Shown in pieces: positions 46,367 to 54,778 of a DNA stretch of 64,000 nt; position 1 is the stretch's first letter; each line of letters opens with the position of its first letter. A program made the position numbers and the translations under genes. Source of the DNA: Prevotella sp. (lineage in GTDB: Bacteria; Bacteroidota; Bacteroidia; Bacteroidales; Bacteroidaceae); the NCBI GenBank assembly GCA_017627765.1, contig JAGAGD010000075.1:1-64000 (forward strand). The letters run 5' to 3'. The notes beneath the pieces were generated by a model. It made no database searches. It had not been told where the DNA came from and saw nothing but the letters and a program-made list of their open reading frames with translations.

Positions 46367-47866
46367 ATGATTTCTTCTATTCACATCGTGGGTGTATTGC
46401 TGACAGTTGGACTGTTGCTGACGGTCAGCTGGCTGTCGGGGCGCAACGTTAAGGATGCTCGCAGCTTCATGACAGGTGGCAGTTCTGGAACATGGATGGT
46501 TGGCGGTGCGCTGCTCGGCACTATGGCGGGCGGGCAGTCTACCATAGGCACGGCGCAGCTGGCTTTCTGCTATGGTTTGTCGGCGTGGTGGTTCACGCTT
46601 GGTGCGGCTATAGGATGCTTGTTGTTAGGCTTTGTCTATGCTGGTCCATTGCGCAAGAGCGGTTGTACGACGTTGCTTGAGGTTATTCGCCGTGAGTATG
46701 GACGGCGTGCAGAGACAGCAGGTTCTGTACTTTGCATGATAGGCATATTTATTAGTATTGTTTCTCAGGTTCTCTCGTCGGGAGCCATGATAAGCAGTCT
46801 TTTCAATATGCCAATGCTGTTGGCTTCTATTGTAGGAGCTGTCCTCATCTTGTTATTTGTTTTCTTTGGAGGCATACGCAGTGCAGGGGTAAGCGGACTG
46901 GTGAAGCTGTTTTTGCTCTATTTCAGTTCGTTGGCAGCAGGAGCTATAGTGTGGCATATCGGCAATGGCTTCGGTGGGCTTCGTAGTGGTTTAGATGCTG
47001 TCTATCAGTCGTCGGCACTTTGCCAGTTTAATGGTTTGTCTGATGTTGAGAGCATTCATCAGCGCTATGGCAGTCTGGTGGCTCGTGGAGTGATGAAAGA
47101 CTTAGGCGGTTGTCTGTCGCTAGTGCTCGGTGTTGTGTCTACGCAGACATACGCGCAGTGTATATGGTCGGCTTCATCTACGGCACGTTCACGTCGCGGA
47201 GCACTGATATGTGCCATTTGCCTTCCTGTGATAGGTGCTGCCTGCACGCTTGTAGGCATCTATATGCGTGGACACTATATCACAGCAGAGGAATGGACAG
47301 TCATGCAGCAAGCAGGCGAGTCGCTGCCTGACGGCATCGGCATAATAGGAAACTCAGCACAGGCTTTCCCTGCCTTCATCTTGCGCCATCTGCCTGCGTG
47401 GCTGGGAGGCATCATGCTCGGAACGTTGCTAATCAATATTCTGGGTTGTGGCAGTGGACTTTCGCTTGGTGCAGCCACGATATTAGTTCGCGATGTCTAC
47501 GGCAATCTCAGTCAGAAAGCATCACAATGGTCGCAGCTTGTCGAGACACGAGTGTCGATAGTTATTATACTTGTCGTGGCAGTAATATGTGCATTATTGT
47601 GGAACAGCAGTTTCATCAACGATTTGGGTTTCTTGTCGTTAGGTCTGCGTGCTGTGTCTATATTGTTCCCTCTCAGTTTTGCCTTGTGGTTGCCACGTCG
47701 TTTCTCGTCGCGCAGCATACTGCTTGCCATGCCTGTTGGTGTGGTAGCCATGCTGATAGCAAAGGCGTTGTCGCTGCCAGGCGATGCTGTCTACTACGGT
47801 CTTGTGCTTGAAGTGATGGTCATCATGACAGATAGGCAGAGGAAAGACGCAAAAAGACAGATATGA
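46367..47866 (+). CDS. Sodium:solute symporter family protein
   Basis: The 499-residue membrane protein has about 13 helices and SSS family signatures: GRNVKDARSFMTGGSSGTWMVGGALLGTMAGGQSTIGTAQLAFCYG in the first helices and GCGSGLSLGAATILVRDVY in the later core. It would use a sodium gradient to import a small solute that cannot be named from sequence. The coding sequence is visibly richer in G and C than the genes to the left. It follows the lipoprotein gene by 50 bases; ATG at 46367 preferred to TTG at 46364. Confidence 0.88.
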   Translation: MISSIHIVGVLLTVGLLLTVSWLSGRNVKDARSFMTGGSSGTWMVGGALLGTMAGGQSTIGTAQLAFCYGLSAWWFTLGAAIGCLLLGFVYAGPLRKSGCTTLLEVIRREYGRRAETAGSVLCMIGIFISIVSQVLSSGAMISSLFNMPMLLASIVGAVLILLFVFFGGIRSAGVSGLVKLFLLYFSSLAAGAIVWHIGNGFGGLRSGLDAVYQSSALCQFNGLSDVESIHQRYGSLVARGVMKDLGGCLSLVLGVVSTQTYAQCIWSASSTARSRRGALICAICLPVIGAACTLVGIYMRGHYITAEEWTVMQQAGESLPDGIGIIGNSAQAFPAFILRHLPAWLGGIMLGTLLINILGCGSGLSLGAATILVRDVYGNLSQKASQWSQLVETRVSIVIILVVAVICALLWNSSFINDLGFLSLGLRAVSILFPLSFALWLPRRFSSRSILLAMPVGVVAMLIAKALSLPGDAVYYGLVLEVMVIMTDRQRKDAKRQI

Positions 47867-47898
47867 AATTGGCAGGATATTAAATTTTATGCTTTTAT

Positions 47899-47929
47899 TT
47901 TGCTTATTCAACGATAATGGTTACCTTTG
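47899..47929 (+). promoter_or_regulatory. Promoter of the glutamine synthetase gene
   Basis: TTTG, 19 bases, TACCTTTG, an exact consensus match, about 40 nt before the ATG. Confidence 0.75.
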
Positions 47930-47972
47930 CAAAAAATAAAAACAAAATTAATATAAACATATATTTTTTATA

Positions 47973-49478
47973 ATGACTAACAAAGAACTAATGTTGAATG
48001 CAAACCCAATCGTTGCATTCCTGCAAAAGCCTGCGGCTGAATTTACTAAGGCCGACATCATCAAGTATGTTACAGAAAATGGCATACAGATGGTTAATTT
48101 TATGTATCCTGGTGGCGATGGCAAGTTGAAGACTCTCAACTTCGTTATCACAAATCTTGACTATCTCGAGACGATTCTCACCTGTGGTGAGCGTGTTGAC
48201 GGTTCAAGCCTGTTCTCTTTCATTCAGGCTGGAAGCTCAGACCTCTATGTTCTGCCACGCTTCTCAACAGCATTCGTTGACCCATTTGCAGAGATTCCAA
48301 CAATCTGCATGCTCTGCTCTTATTTCGATAAGGACGGCAATCCACTTGAGTCTTCTCCAGAACACACTCTCTGGAAGGCTTGCGAGGCTTTCCGCAAGGT
48401 TACAGGCATGGAGTTCCAGGCTATGGGCGAGTTGGAATACTACGTTATTCAGGAAGATGAGAAAGTGTTCCCTGCTGTTGACCAGCGCGGATATCACGAG
48501 TCTGCACCATACGCTAAGGCTAATGACTTCCGTCAGCAGTGCATGGCTTACATTGCTCAGGCAGGCGGACAGATTAAATACGGACATTCTGAAGTGGGTA
48601 ATTTCAGCCAGGATGGTCTCAACTATGAGCAGAACGAAATAGAATTCTTGCCTGTTAAGGCTGAACTCGCTGCCGACCAGTTGACTATTGCGAAGTGGAT
48701 TATCCGTAATCTCGGCTATCAGTATGGCTATAACATCACATTTGCTCCAAAAATCACTACAGGCAAGGCTGGTTCAGGTCTGCACATTCACATGCGCATG
48801 CTGAAGGACGGAAAGAACCAGATGCTCGACAACGGAGTATTGAGCAAGGACGCTCGCCGCATGATTGCCGGCATGATGGAACTTGCACCAAGCATCACCG
48901 CTTTCGGCAACAAGAACCCTATGAGCTACTTCCGTCTTGTTCCTCATCAGGAGGCTCCTACAAACGTATGCTGGGGCGACCGCAACCGCTCTGTGCTTGT
49001 ACGCGTGCCATTAGGATGGGCTGCCGATGTTGACATGAGCCAGAAGGCTAATCCTCTGGAGGCTCGCTCTGACTATGATACTTCTATCAAGCAGACAGTT
49101 GAGATGCGCTCTCCGGATGGTTCTGCCGACCTCTATCAGCTCATTGCTGGTCTCTGCGTAGCATGCCGTCATGGTTTCGAAATGGAGAATGCTCTTGAGG
49201 TTGCAGAAAAGACTTATGTTAACGTAAATATACATGCTGCAGAGAATGCTGACAAACTGGCTCAGCTCGCTTGTCTGCCAGACAGTTGCGAGGCTTCAGC
49301 AGCTTGTCTCGAAAAACAGCGCAAGGTATTCGAGGAGTATGGTGTGTTCTCGCCTGCAATGATTGACGGTATCATCAAGCAGCTCCGTTCATTCGGCGAC
49401 AAGACTCTGCGTGCTGACATCGAAAACAATCCAGAAGAAGTACAGAAACTCGTTAACGAATACTTCCACTGCGGATAG
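47973..49478 (+). CDS. glnA: Glutamine synthetase (type I-like)
   Basis: The 501-residue enzyme makes glutamine from glutamate, ammonia and ATP. It has the beta-grasp N-terminal part (NGIQMVNFMYPGGDGKLKTLNFV, RVDGSSLFSF) and catalytic parts MGELEYYVIQ, the histidine loop GKAGSGLHIHMRM, NPMSYFRLVPHQEAPTNVCWGDRNRSVLVRVP and VEMRSPDGSADLYQLIAGL. The length is near the 470-500 range of type I enzymes. The usual adenylylation tyrosine region is not obvious. It has its own promoter and a strong terminator. Confidence 0.93.
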   Translation: MTNKELMLNANPIVAFLQKPAAEFTKADIIKYVTENGIQMVNFMYPGGDGKLKTLNFVITNLDYLETILTCGERVDGSSLFSFIQAGSSDLYVLPRFSTAFVDPFAEIPTICMLCSYFDKDGNPLESSPEHTLWKACEAFRKVTGMEFQAMGELEYYVIQEDEKVFPAVDQRGYHESAPYAKANDFRQQCMAYIAQAGGQIKYGHSEVGNFSQDGLNYEQNEIEFLPVKAELAADQLTIAKWIIRNLGYQYGYNITFAPKITTGKAGSGLHIHMRMLKDGKNQMLDNGVLSKDARRMIAGMMELAPSITAFGNKNPMSYFRLVPHQEAPTNVCWGDRNRSVLVRVPLGWAADVDMSQKANPLEARSDYDTSIKQTVEMRSPDGSADLYQLIAGLCVACRHGFEMENALEVAEKTYVNVNIHAAENADKLAQLACLPDSCEASAACLEKQRKVFEEYGVFSPAMIDGIIKQLRSFGDKTLRADIENNPEEVQKLVNEYFHCG

Positions 49479-49504
49479 GATTCATAGCGAATTTGGACAG
49501 AATA

Positions 49505-49543
49505 AAATAAGGAGGAGATGCTCAACACATCTCCTCCTTATTT
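49505..49543. terminator. Terminator of glnA
   Basis: A perfect 16 bp stem (AAATAAGGAGGAGATG and complement, arms 49505-49520 and 49528-49543) with a 7 nt loop, 26 bases after the stop. Confidence 0.88.
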
Positions 49544-49679
49544 GTGTATTTACTTTAAAATAAATGCATAGTCTTATTGGAATACATATTCGGGATGCTG
49601 TTATAGAAAATGCAGTAGTGGCTTTTTTTTGTATTTTTATCTGACTTGTGTATCGTTTTTGCATATCTTTATGCTATCT

Positions 49680-49862
49680 TTGCCGCTGCACTGGACACAG
49701 GAAGAGTATAGCATAGCATATTCACCCTTCATTTTCGTCCGCAGTTCGACTTCGTTCAGATGCTATTATCTATGGGAGAAGATGTTGAAGTGCTTGCCCC
49801 CCGCAAGTCTTAGAGAAAACATAGCAGGAATGATAGAAAGAATGTGGAAGAAATATAACTGA
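49680..49862 (+). pseudogene. Remnant of a WYL-domain transcriptional regulator
   Basis: Only the C-terminal ~58 residues of a WYL-type regulator remain. Reading needs two repairs: removing one copy of the tandem AGCAT at about 49706-49716 and one C from the six-C run at 49797-49802. The joined protein then reads LPLHWTQEEYSI, FTLHFRPQFDFVQMLLSMGE, DVEVLAPASLRENIAGMIER and MWKKYN, which is the standard WYL ending. An open frame from 49629 covers part of it but mixes frames. No start, promoter or DNA-binding domain is left. Confidence 0.75.
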
Positions 49863-49948
49863 TAATCGTAGCAGGTTTGTTATTTAGTTATAGATACTTT
49901 TTTGTTTTTAATTACTCATAAACGAAAGAACTCAAAAACTCATATACA

Positions 49949-50440
49949 ATGAAGAATTTTGCAGCAATAGATTTTGAAACAGCTAACAACGAGCGTTGCT
50001 CTGTATGCTCAGTAGGGCTCGTCGTTGTGCGAAACAGTGAAATAGTAGACTCTTTCTATTCACTCATACAACCTGAACCAAACTATTATAACTACTGGTG
50101 TTCGCAAGTTCATGGACTTTGCAGGGAAGATACCGACGATGCACCAGTTTTCCCAAAGGTATGGGCAAAGATAGAACCAATGATAGAAGGTTTGCCGCTG
50201 GTAGCTCACAACCGACCATTTGACGAGAGTTGCCTGAAGGCTGTGTTCCGTGTATATCAGATGGACTATCCCGATTACGAGTTCTACGACACACTTTGTG
50301 TTTCCCGTCGAAAATTCCCAAATCTTGCAAATCACCAACTTCATACCGTTGCCGCCGCCTGCGGCTATAAGCTAGATAATCACCACCATGCCCTTGCCGA
50401 TGCCGAAGCTTGCGCATGGATTGCAAAGGAGATATTATGA
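49949..50440 (+). CDS. DnaQ-like DEDDh 3'-5' exonuclease
   Basis: The 163-residue protein is a compact exonuclease with FAAIDFETAN (D and E), AHNRPFDESCLKAVF (D) and HHALADAEACA (H-x4-D) motifs. It has no extra domain, unlike the exonuclease at 2441. Role may be proofreading, trimming of nucleic acid ends or nanoRNA turnover. It stands alone, with a hairpin terminator after it; the sequence before it carries the WYL remnant. Confidence 0.9.
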   Translation: MKNFAAIDFETANNERCSVCSVGLVVVRNSEIVDSFYSLIQPEPNYYNYWCSQVHGLCREDTDDAPVFPKVWAKIEPMIEGLPLVAHNRPFDESCLKAVFRVYQMDYPDYEFYDTLCVSRRKFPNLANHQLHTVAAACGYKLDNHHHALADAEACAWIAKEIL

Positions 50441-50453
50441 CGTATGAATGTAA

Positions 50454-50499
50454 AAACTGCACCTCAAAAGTTTTGTGTCTAACTTTTGGGGTGCAGTTT
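50454..50499 (+). terminator. Terminator of the DEDDh exonuclease gene
   Basis: A 19 bp stem with one G-T pair (AAACTGCACCTCAAAAGTT, arms 50454-50472 and 50481-50499) and an 8 nt loop, 14 bases after the stop. From 50500 to 50682 I see only AT-rich spacer. Confidence 0.75.
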
Positions 50500-50682
50500 A
50501 TATATTATTTTCATAGACGTGGCAATTTGTTTGTTTTTATTTACTTGAATTAGACCCCTGAAGCAACAATCTTTACTGCAATGTTCTGTTATAATATTCT
50601 TTGTATTTGCAAATATAGTGTCCAGTAGTGCCTTATGAGTGCATATCTTTTATACATATTGAATATTCTTTCTTCGGGAAAT

Positions 50683-50722
50683 AAAAATGAGGATGTGTCA
50701 CAATAGACACATCCTCATTTTT
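50683..50722 (-). terminator. Terminator of yitT
   Basis: A perfect 17 bp stem (AAAAATGAGGATGTGTC and complement) with a 6 nt loop, followed on the minus strand by T-rich sequence, 36 bases after the yitT stop. Confidence 0.85.
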
Positions 50723-50757
50723 ATATACTTATAATTCTTAAAGTCTTATAGTAAATG

Positions 50758-51714
50758 TTATTCAGTAGGGAGAGAGCGGAAACCTGTTCCGAGAATCTCA
50801 GAGCTTTCCATGATGTTAACGAAAGCGTTAGGGTCGATGTGATAGAGGGCTGACTTCAGTTTGATCATTCCAGCACGGTCGAGAGTGACGTATATCATCT
50901 TGCGCTCGCTGCCGTTGTAAAGACCAGTACCTGTTAGACATGTTCCTCCGCGCTTAACTTCGTTGAGAATATAGTCGCGCACCGCTTCAAGTTCATCTGT
51001 AACGATGAACATTGTCTTGTAGCTCTTCATTCCGTCTACAACAAGGTCGATAACCTTACCTTCGATGAAGATGACAATCACAGAGTAGATTGGCAGACGG
51101 ATGTCACCAAATGCGATGAATGTTGTAAGAGTGATGAGGCTGTCAACAATCATTACGAGTGTGCCAAGTGAAATCTTTGTGTACTTATGCAGAATCATTG
51201 AGATGATGTCAGAACCTCCACTTGTTGCTCCAGAACGGAATATCATACCGATGGCAATACCATATATTATACCAGCAACTACTGTGTTGAGGAAATAGTC
51301 AGGCTGGAACCATCCGCCGTTGTGAGGTATTGGAACCATAACAAGGTCTGGGTTGTTGGCTGCTGTTATTGCTCCGTCATGTAGTACAGGGTTGTAGCCC
51401 CATGTACTTTCCAGGATGAATGTAAACAAGAATATCAATGCGGTAGAGATAATGGTCTTTATGCCGAACTTAGGACCAAGAATCCATGTTCCTATTACGA
51501 GGAGTGGAACATCCATGCAGATGGCATAGAGTGAAATCTTCCAAGGCCATAGTGTGTTGAACACGTTACTTAGACCGTATGTGCCGCCAGGAGCCATAAG
51601 GTATGGGTTGACAAACATCACGTCGCCAACGGCGAACAGAGCACTACCTACAACGAGCAGGATGTATGCAAAGATTTCCTGCTTCAACTTTGTCTTACTG
51701 TCGATAAAATTCAT
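50758..51714 (-). CDS. YitT family membrane protein
   Basis: The 318-residue protein has five to six N-terminal membrane helices (AYILLVVGSALFAVG, APGGTYGLSNVF, GATSGGSDIISMIL) and a C-terminal DUF2179 domain from about 225 (TGTGLYNGSERKMIYVTLDRAGMIKLKSALYHIDPNAFVNIME). YitT proteins are widespread and their transported substrate is not known. It is monocistronic with a consensus promoter. Confidence 0.88.
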   Translation of the reverse strand: MNFIDSKTKLKQEIFAYILLVVGSALFAVGDVMFVNPYLMAPGGTYGLSNVFNTLWPWKISLYAICMDVPLLVIGTWILGPKFGIKTIISTALIFLFTFILESTWGYNPVLHDGAITAANNPDLVMVPIPHNGGWFQPDYFLNTVVAGIIYGIAIGMIFRSGATSGGSDIISMILHKYTKISLGTLVMIVDSLITLTTFIAFGDIRLPIYSVIVIFIEGKVIDLVVDGMKSYKTMFIVTDELEAVRDYILNEVKRGGTCLTGTGLYNGSERKMIYVTLDRAGMIKLKSALYHIDPNAFVNIMESSEILGTGFRSLPTE

Positions 51715-51753
51715 AGTGGTTTTTCTTATTTTCTAATGCTTTCAAAACGGCTG

Positions 51754-51784
51754 CAAAGGTACGATTAAGTGAGCAAAAAGCAAA
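51754..51784 (-). promoter_or_regulatory. Promoter of yitT
   Basis: Minus strand TTTG, 19 bases, TACCTTTG, an exact consensus match. Confidence 0.75.
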
Positions 51785-51870
51785 ATAAAACATGATTTAT
51801 TTTTCGTTTCTGCTTGCTGTTCTTCATTATAGCATTTGCAGACTGTGGAATTATGCTATAGTGCAGAAAT

Positions 51871-51966
51871 AAAAAAACATCGGCTCTAAATAAAACTGAT
51901 TAGAACCGATGCTTTGTTATTGCTTTCATTTTTCCTGCCATTCTGAGAAATTTGTCTCTCAGAATG
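51871..51966 (-). terminator. Two hairpins after the acyl-CoA synthetase gene
   Basis: First CATTCTGAGA / TCTCAGAATG (51939-51948 with 51957-51966), then CATCGGTTCTAA / TTAGAGCCGATG (51900-51911 with 51878-51889) followed by seven T on the minus strand. The second is the likely terminator. Confidence 0.75.
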
Positions 51967-51989
51967 ATAGAGAAAGAAATTAGATTTTA

Positions 51990-54056
51990 TTACTTATTCT
52001 TTTCAACGAGGATGCGGGCATCTACTGCTATTACGTCGTTTTCGTCAGCCAAGAGTGGGTTGATGTCCATTTCCTTGATTTCTGTAGCATGACGGAGAAG
52101 AGTAGACAAGCGTACAATGATGTCGGCATACTTCTGCTCGTTGAGCCCCTTCTGTCCGCGAGTACCCTTGATAATCTTATATCCGCGCAGAGAGTGAATC
52201 ATGTTGAATGCTTCATCGTATGACAAAGGTGCCAAGCCGCTTGATACGTCTTTCAGTACTTCTACGAAGATACCGCCAAGACCGCAGAGCACGATATGAC
52301 CGAAACGTGGCTCATATTTAGCACCGATGAAGAGCTCAGTACCCTTAATCATCTTCTGAACCATTACGGCTGTTGCATCTTTGATTGTCATCATGCGGTC
52401 AAATTCTTTAGCAAGCTGTTCGTCACTCATGATGTTAAGTGTAACACCACCAACGTCTGACTTATGAACAGGACCTACAACCTTAGCAACTACAGGATAG
52501 CCGCACTTAGAAGCGAATGCAACAACTTCGTCTTTGTTTGCACTTACAAACTCAGGAACAGTTGGTATGCCAGCGCTGTCTAAAAGTTCGTTTACAAGTT
52601 TAGGAGCAATGTATCCGTCTTCCTTTATACCGTCGATAATCTTGCGGATACGTGGAATGTCTACACCTTCTTCCATAATTGTCTGGTCGGCTGGTGCTGG
52701 AGTCTTCATTACCTGTGTCAGAGCCGTAGCCAAAGTAACCTCGTCAGAGAAGTTTACATGACCCTTGCTCAGGAATTCTTGTACTTCTGGACCTGCTGTG
52801 TTCACACTTGGAAGGATTGGGAATATAGGTTTCTTGCATTCAAGCATCTTCTGGTGAAGAACATCGTAAGCCTCGTAGAGTTGTACAAGTCCTGGAGTTC
52901 CGAAGATGACCATGATAGCATCAATGTTGTCGAACTTCTTTTCGCAGTAGTCGATAGCGATGCCAAGATGCTCAGGTGTACCTGTTGCAAGAATATCTAT
53001 AGGGTTGGCTGTAGATGAGCCTGGGAATAGTTTTTCTTTGAGTTCGTCAGCAAGAGGTCCGTTGATAGGGGGAACATTCATGCCGCCTTTTGACAATGCA
53101 TCGGTAAGCATAACGCCAGGACCACCTGCGTGAGTAACGATTGCGCAGTTCTTACCTGTGAAGCGAGGCAGAGTGAAGATACAGCCAACAGTTGTAAGTT
53201 CTTCGCGAGAGTAGCAGCGAACAATTCCTGCTTTGCGGAAGAGTGCTTCAACAGCAGAGTCGCTTGAAGCAATTGCACCTGTATGGCTTGATGCAGCACG
53301 GCTTCCAGCAGAAGAACTACCAGCCTTGATTGCTGCTATGCGGCAACCCTTGCGGATAAGTGACGTTGCGTGAAGAAGCAGTTTGTCAGGGTCTGAGATG
53401 TTTTCGATGTAGAGCAACTTGACATGAGAATCCTTCTCTGGGTCGAAGTTGTTGTCCATATATTCAAGAACAGTCTCAATACCGATTTGCTTTCCGTTAC
53501 CGATTGACCAAACCGAGTTAAAAGGAAGACCTTTAGTTACAGCGCTTTCAAGGATAAACACTGCTGTTGCACCAGAACCAGAGATGAAGTCAACGCCTTT
53601 AGGATTGAGGTTTGGAATTGGCTTTGTGAATACTGAGTGATGCCAGCGTGTCAGCAGACCGATACAGTTAGGACCGATGAGAGAGCAACCATATTCCTTG
53701 CATGTGTCGAGAATCTGCTGCTCAAATACTGCACCTTCGTGGGTTTCCTCACCGAAGCCGGCAGAGAGAATGATGAATGCTCTTACCTGCTTTTCCTTTG
53801 CAAGAAATTCTACATACTGAGGGCAGAATTTAGCTGCGACAACAAGAATTGCGAGGTCGGTTGGTGGAATTTCCTTTGCATCGTGGAAGGCTTTGATGCC
53901 TTGCACTTCATCTTCTTTAGGATTAACGATGCGTAGAGTTCCTTTGTAACCTCCGCTTAGAAGATTGCGAACTACTGCACCACCAGGTTTATGACAATTG
54001 TTAGAACCGCCGATAACGACGATGCTTTCGGGTTGTAAAAGCTGTTTGTTAATCAT
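51990..54056 (-). CDS. ADP-forming acetate/acyl-CoA synthetase
   Basis: The 688-residue fused enzyme converts acyl-CoA, ADP and phosphate into acid, CoA and ATP (or the reverse). Residues 1-450 are the CoA-binding and ligase alpha half (VVIGGSNNCHKPGGAVVRNL, phospho-histidine in SRAASSHTGAIASSD); residues about 470-688 are the ATP-grasp beta half (IPTVPEFVSANKDEVVAFASKCGYPVVAKVVGP, HKSDVGGV, EMDINPLLA). It makes ATP by substrate-level phosphorylation during fermentation of amino acids or sugars; acid specificity is not evident. Own promoter and terminators. Confidence 0.92.
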   Translation of the reverse strand: MINKQLLQPESIVVIGGSNNCHKPGGAVVRNLLSGGYKGTLRIVNPKEDEVQGIKAFHDAKEIPPTDLAILVVAAKFCPQYVEFLAKEKQVRAFIILSAGFGEETHEGAVFEQQILDTCKEYGCSLIGPNCIGLLTRWHHSVFTKPIPNLNPKGVDFISGSGATAVFILESAVTKGLPFNSVWSIGNGKQIGIETVLEYMDNNFDPEKDSHVKLLYIENISDPDKLLLHATSLIRKGCRIAAIKAGSSSAGSRAASSHTGAIASSDSAVEALFRKAGIVRCYSREELTTVGCIFTLPRFTGKNCAIVTHAGGPGVMLTDALSKGGMNVPPINGPLADELKEKLFPGSSTANPIDILATGTPEHLGIAIDYCEKKFDNIDAIMVIFGTPGLVQLYEAYDVLHQKMLECKKPIFPILPSVNTAGPEVQEFLSKGHVNFSDEVTLATALTQVMKTPAPADQTIMEEGVDIPRIRKIIDGIKEDGYIAPKLVNELLDSAGIPTVPEFVSANKDEVVAFASKCGYPVVAKVVGPVHKSDVGGVTLNIMSDEQLAKEFDRMMTIKDATAVMVQKMIKGTELFIGAKYEPRFGHIVLCGLGGIFVEVLKDVSSGLAPLSYDEAFNMIHSLRGYKIIKGTRGQKGLNEQKYADIIVRLSTLLRHATEIKEMDINPLLADENDVIAVDARILVEKNK

Positions 54057-54087
54057 AGTGTTTTTTTGATTTTTGCATATTCTGTTG

Positions 54088-54119
54088 CAAAAGTAGTGAA
54101 AAAAAATGTATGTAACAAA
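54088..54119 (-). promoter_or_regulatory. Promoter of the acyl-CoA synthetase gene
   Basis: Minus strand TTTG, 20 bases, TACTTTTG, an exact consensus match. Confidence 0.75.
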
Positions 54120-54292
54120 TTCTATGCGCCTATTTTGACTTTTTAGTCAATAAAGGAGTTAAAGGAGTTGAAGGTTGTCGGGCGGGTGTTGTCGTGGTTT
54201 GCATACTTGGGAGTTGAGCTGCATAGTATGATGAAAAAGACAGACTTATAATAAAACTCAATTCCACAAAAATCTATGGATTGAAGACTGGT

Positions 54293-54778
54293 TTATTTCC
54301 GTTCAAGCTTAAAGCCAATGTCGGAAACGCCTCTAAGTATGTCGCGGCGCATATTGTGTCGGATGTTGATGTTGACAGAGTCGCCTTCCTGCAGGTTTAT
54401 GTTTTTTACAGGGAAGTCTAACTGCCACAGACTCTGTCCTTTGCCGAGTTTTCTTCCGTCTTTGTCAATTAGTTGGCAGTCGATTGTGTCTATCAATACT
54501 GTGCGTGAAGGATAGACCGTTTGCTCTATGATTAGGTTAAGTGATAGGAAAGGATAGTGGCTGTTTATTCTTATGCCTACTGATTCCTGATATTTGCCTG
54601 TTTCGGGTATTGGGGAAATGTTGAATTCTACGTGCGTTGTCTTGTCCCAGCCGTCAACTTCAACGCCATGATAGTGGCTGAACACAACATTTTCGTGGCA
54701 TGAGAATAGTGAAGACAGTATAGCTACTGTCCCCACTATATATATAAATAATGTATAAGGTTTATTCCTTTTCAGCAT
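54293..54778 (-). CDS. gldH: Gliding motility-type lipoprotein GldH
   Basis: The 161-residue lipoprotein (signal ending LSSLFSC) matches GldH, needed for gliding in Flavobacterium but kept in non-gliding Bacteroidota. Visible family parts are HGVEVDGWDKTTHVEFNIS, NLIIEQTVYPS and the C-terminal NINIRHNMRRDILRGVSDIGFKLE. Its role here is unknown, probably envelope related. Its ATG overlaps the ricT stop by one base (TAATG), the usual ricT-gldH pairing. Confidence 0.87.
   Translation of the reverse strand: MLKRNKPYTLFIYIVGTVAILSSLFSCHENVVFSHYHGVEVDGWDKTTHVEFNISPIPETGKYQESVGIRINSHYPFLSLNLIIEQTVYPSRTVLIDTIDCQLIDKDGRKLGKGQSLWQLDFPVKNINLQEGDSVNINIRHNMRRDILRGVSDIGFKLERK

Noticed and set aside
49674..49681. 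TATCTTTG as promoter of the exonuclease at 49949
   Set aside because: It overlaps the coding remnant of the WYL gene, has no proper -33 partner and would give a leader of over 260 nt.
49629..49862. Open frame of 77 codons as a small gene
   Set aside because: It covers two frames of a broken WYL gene; the apparent start lies outside the homologous part.
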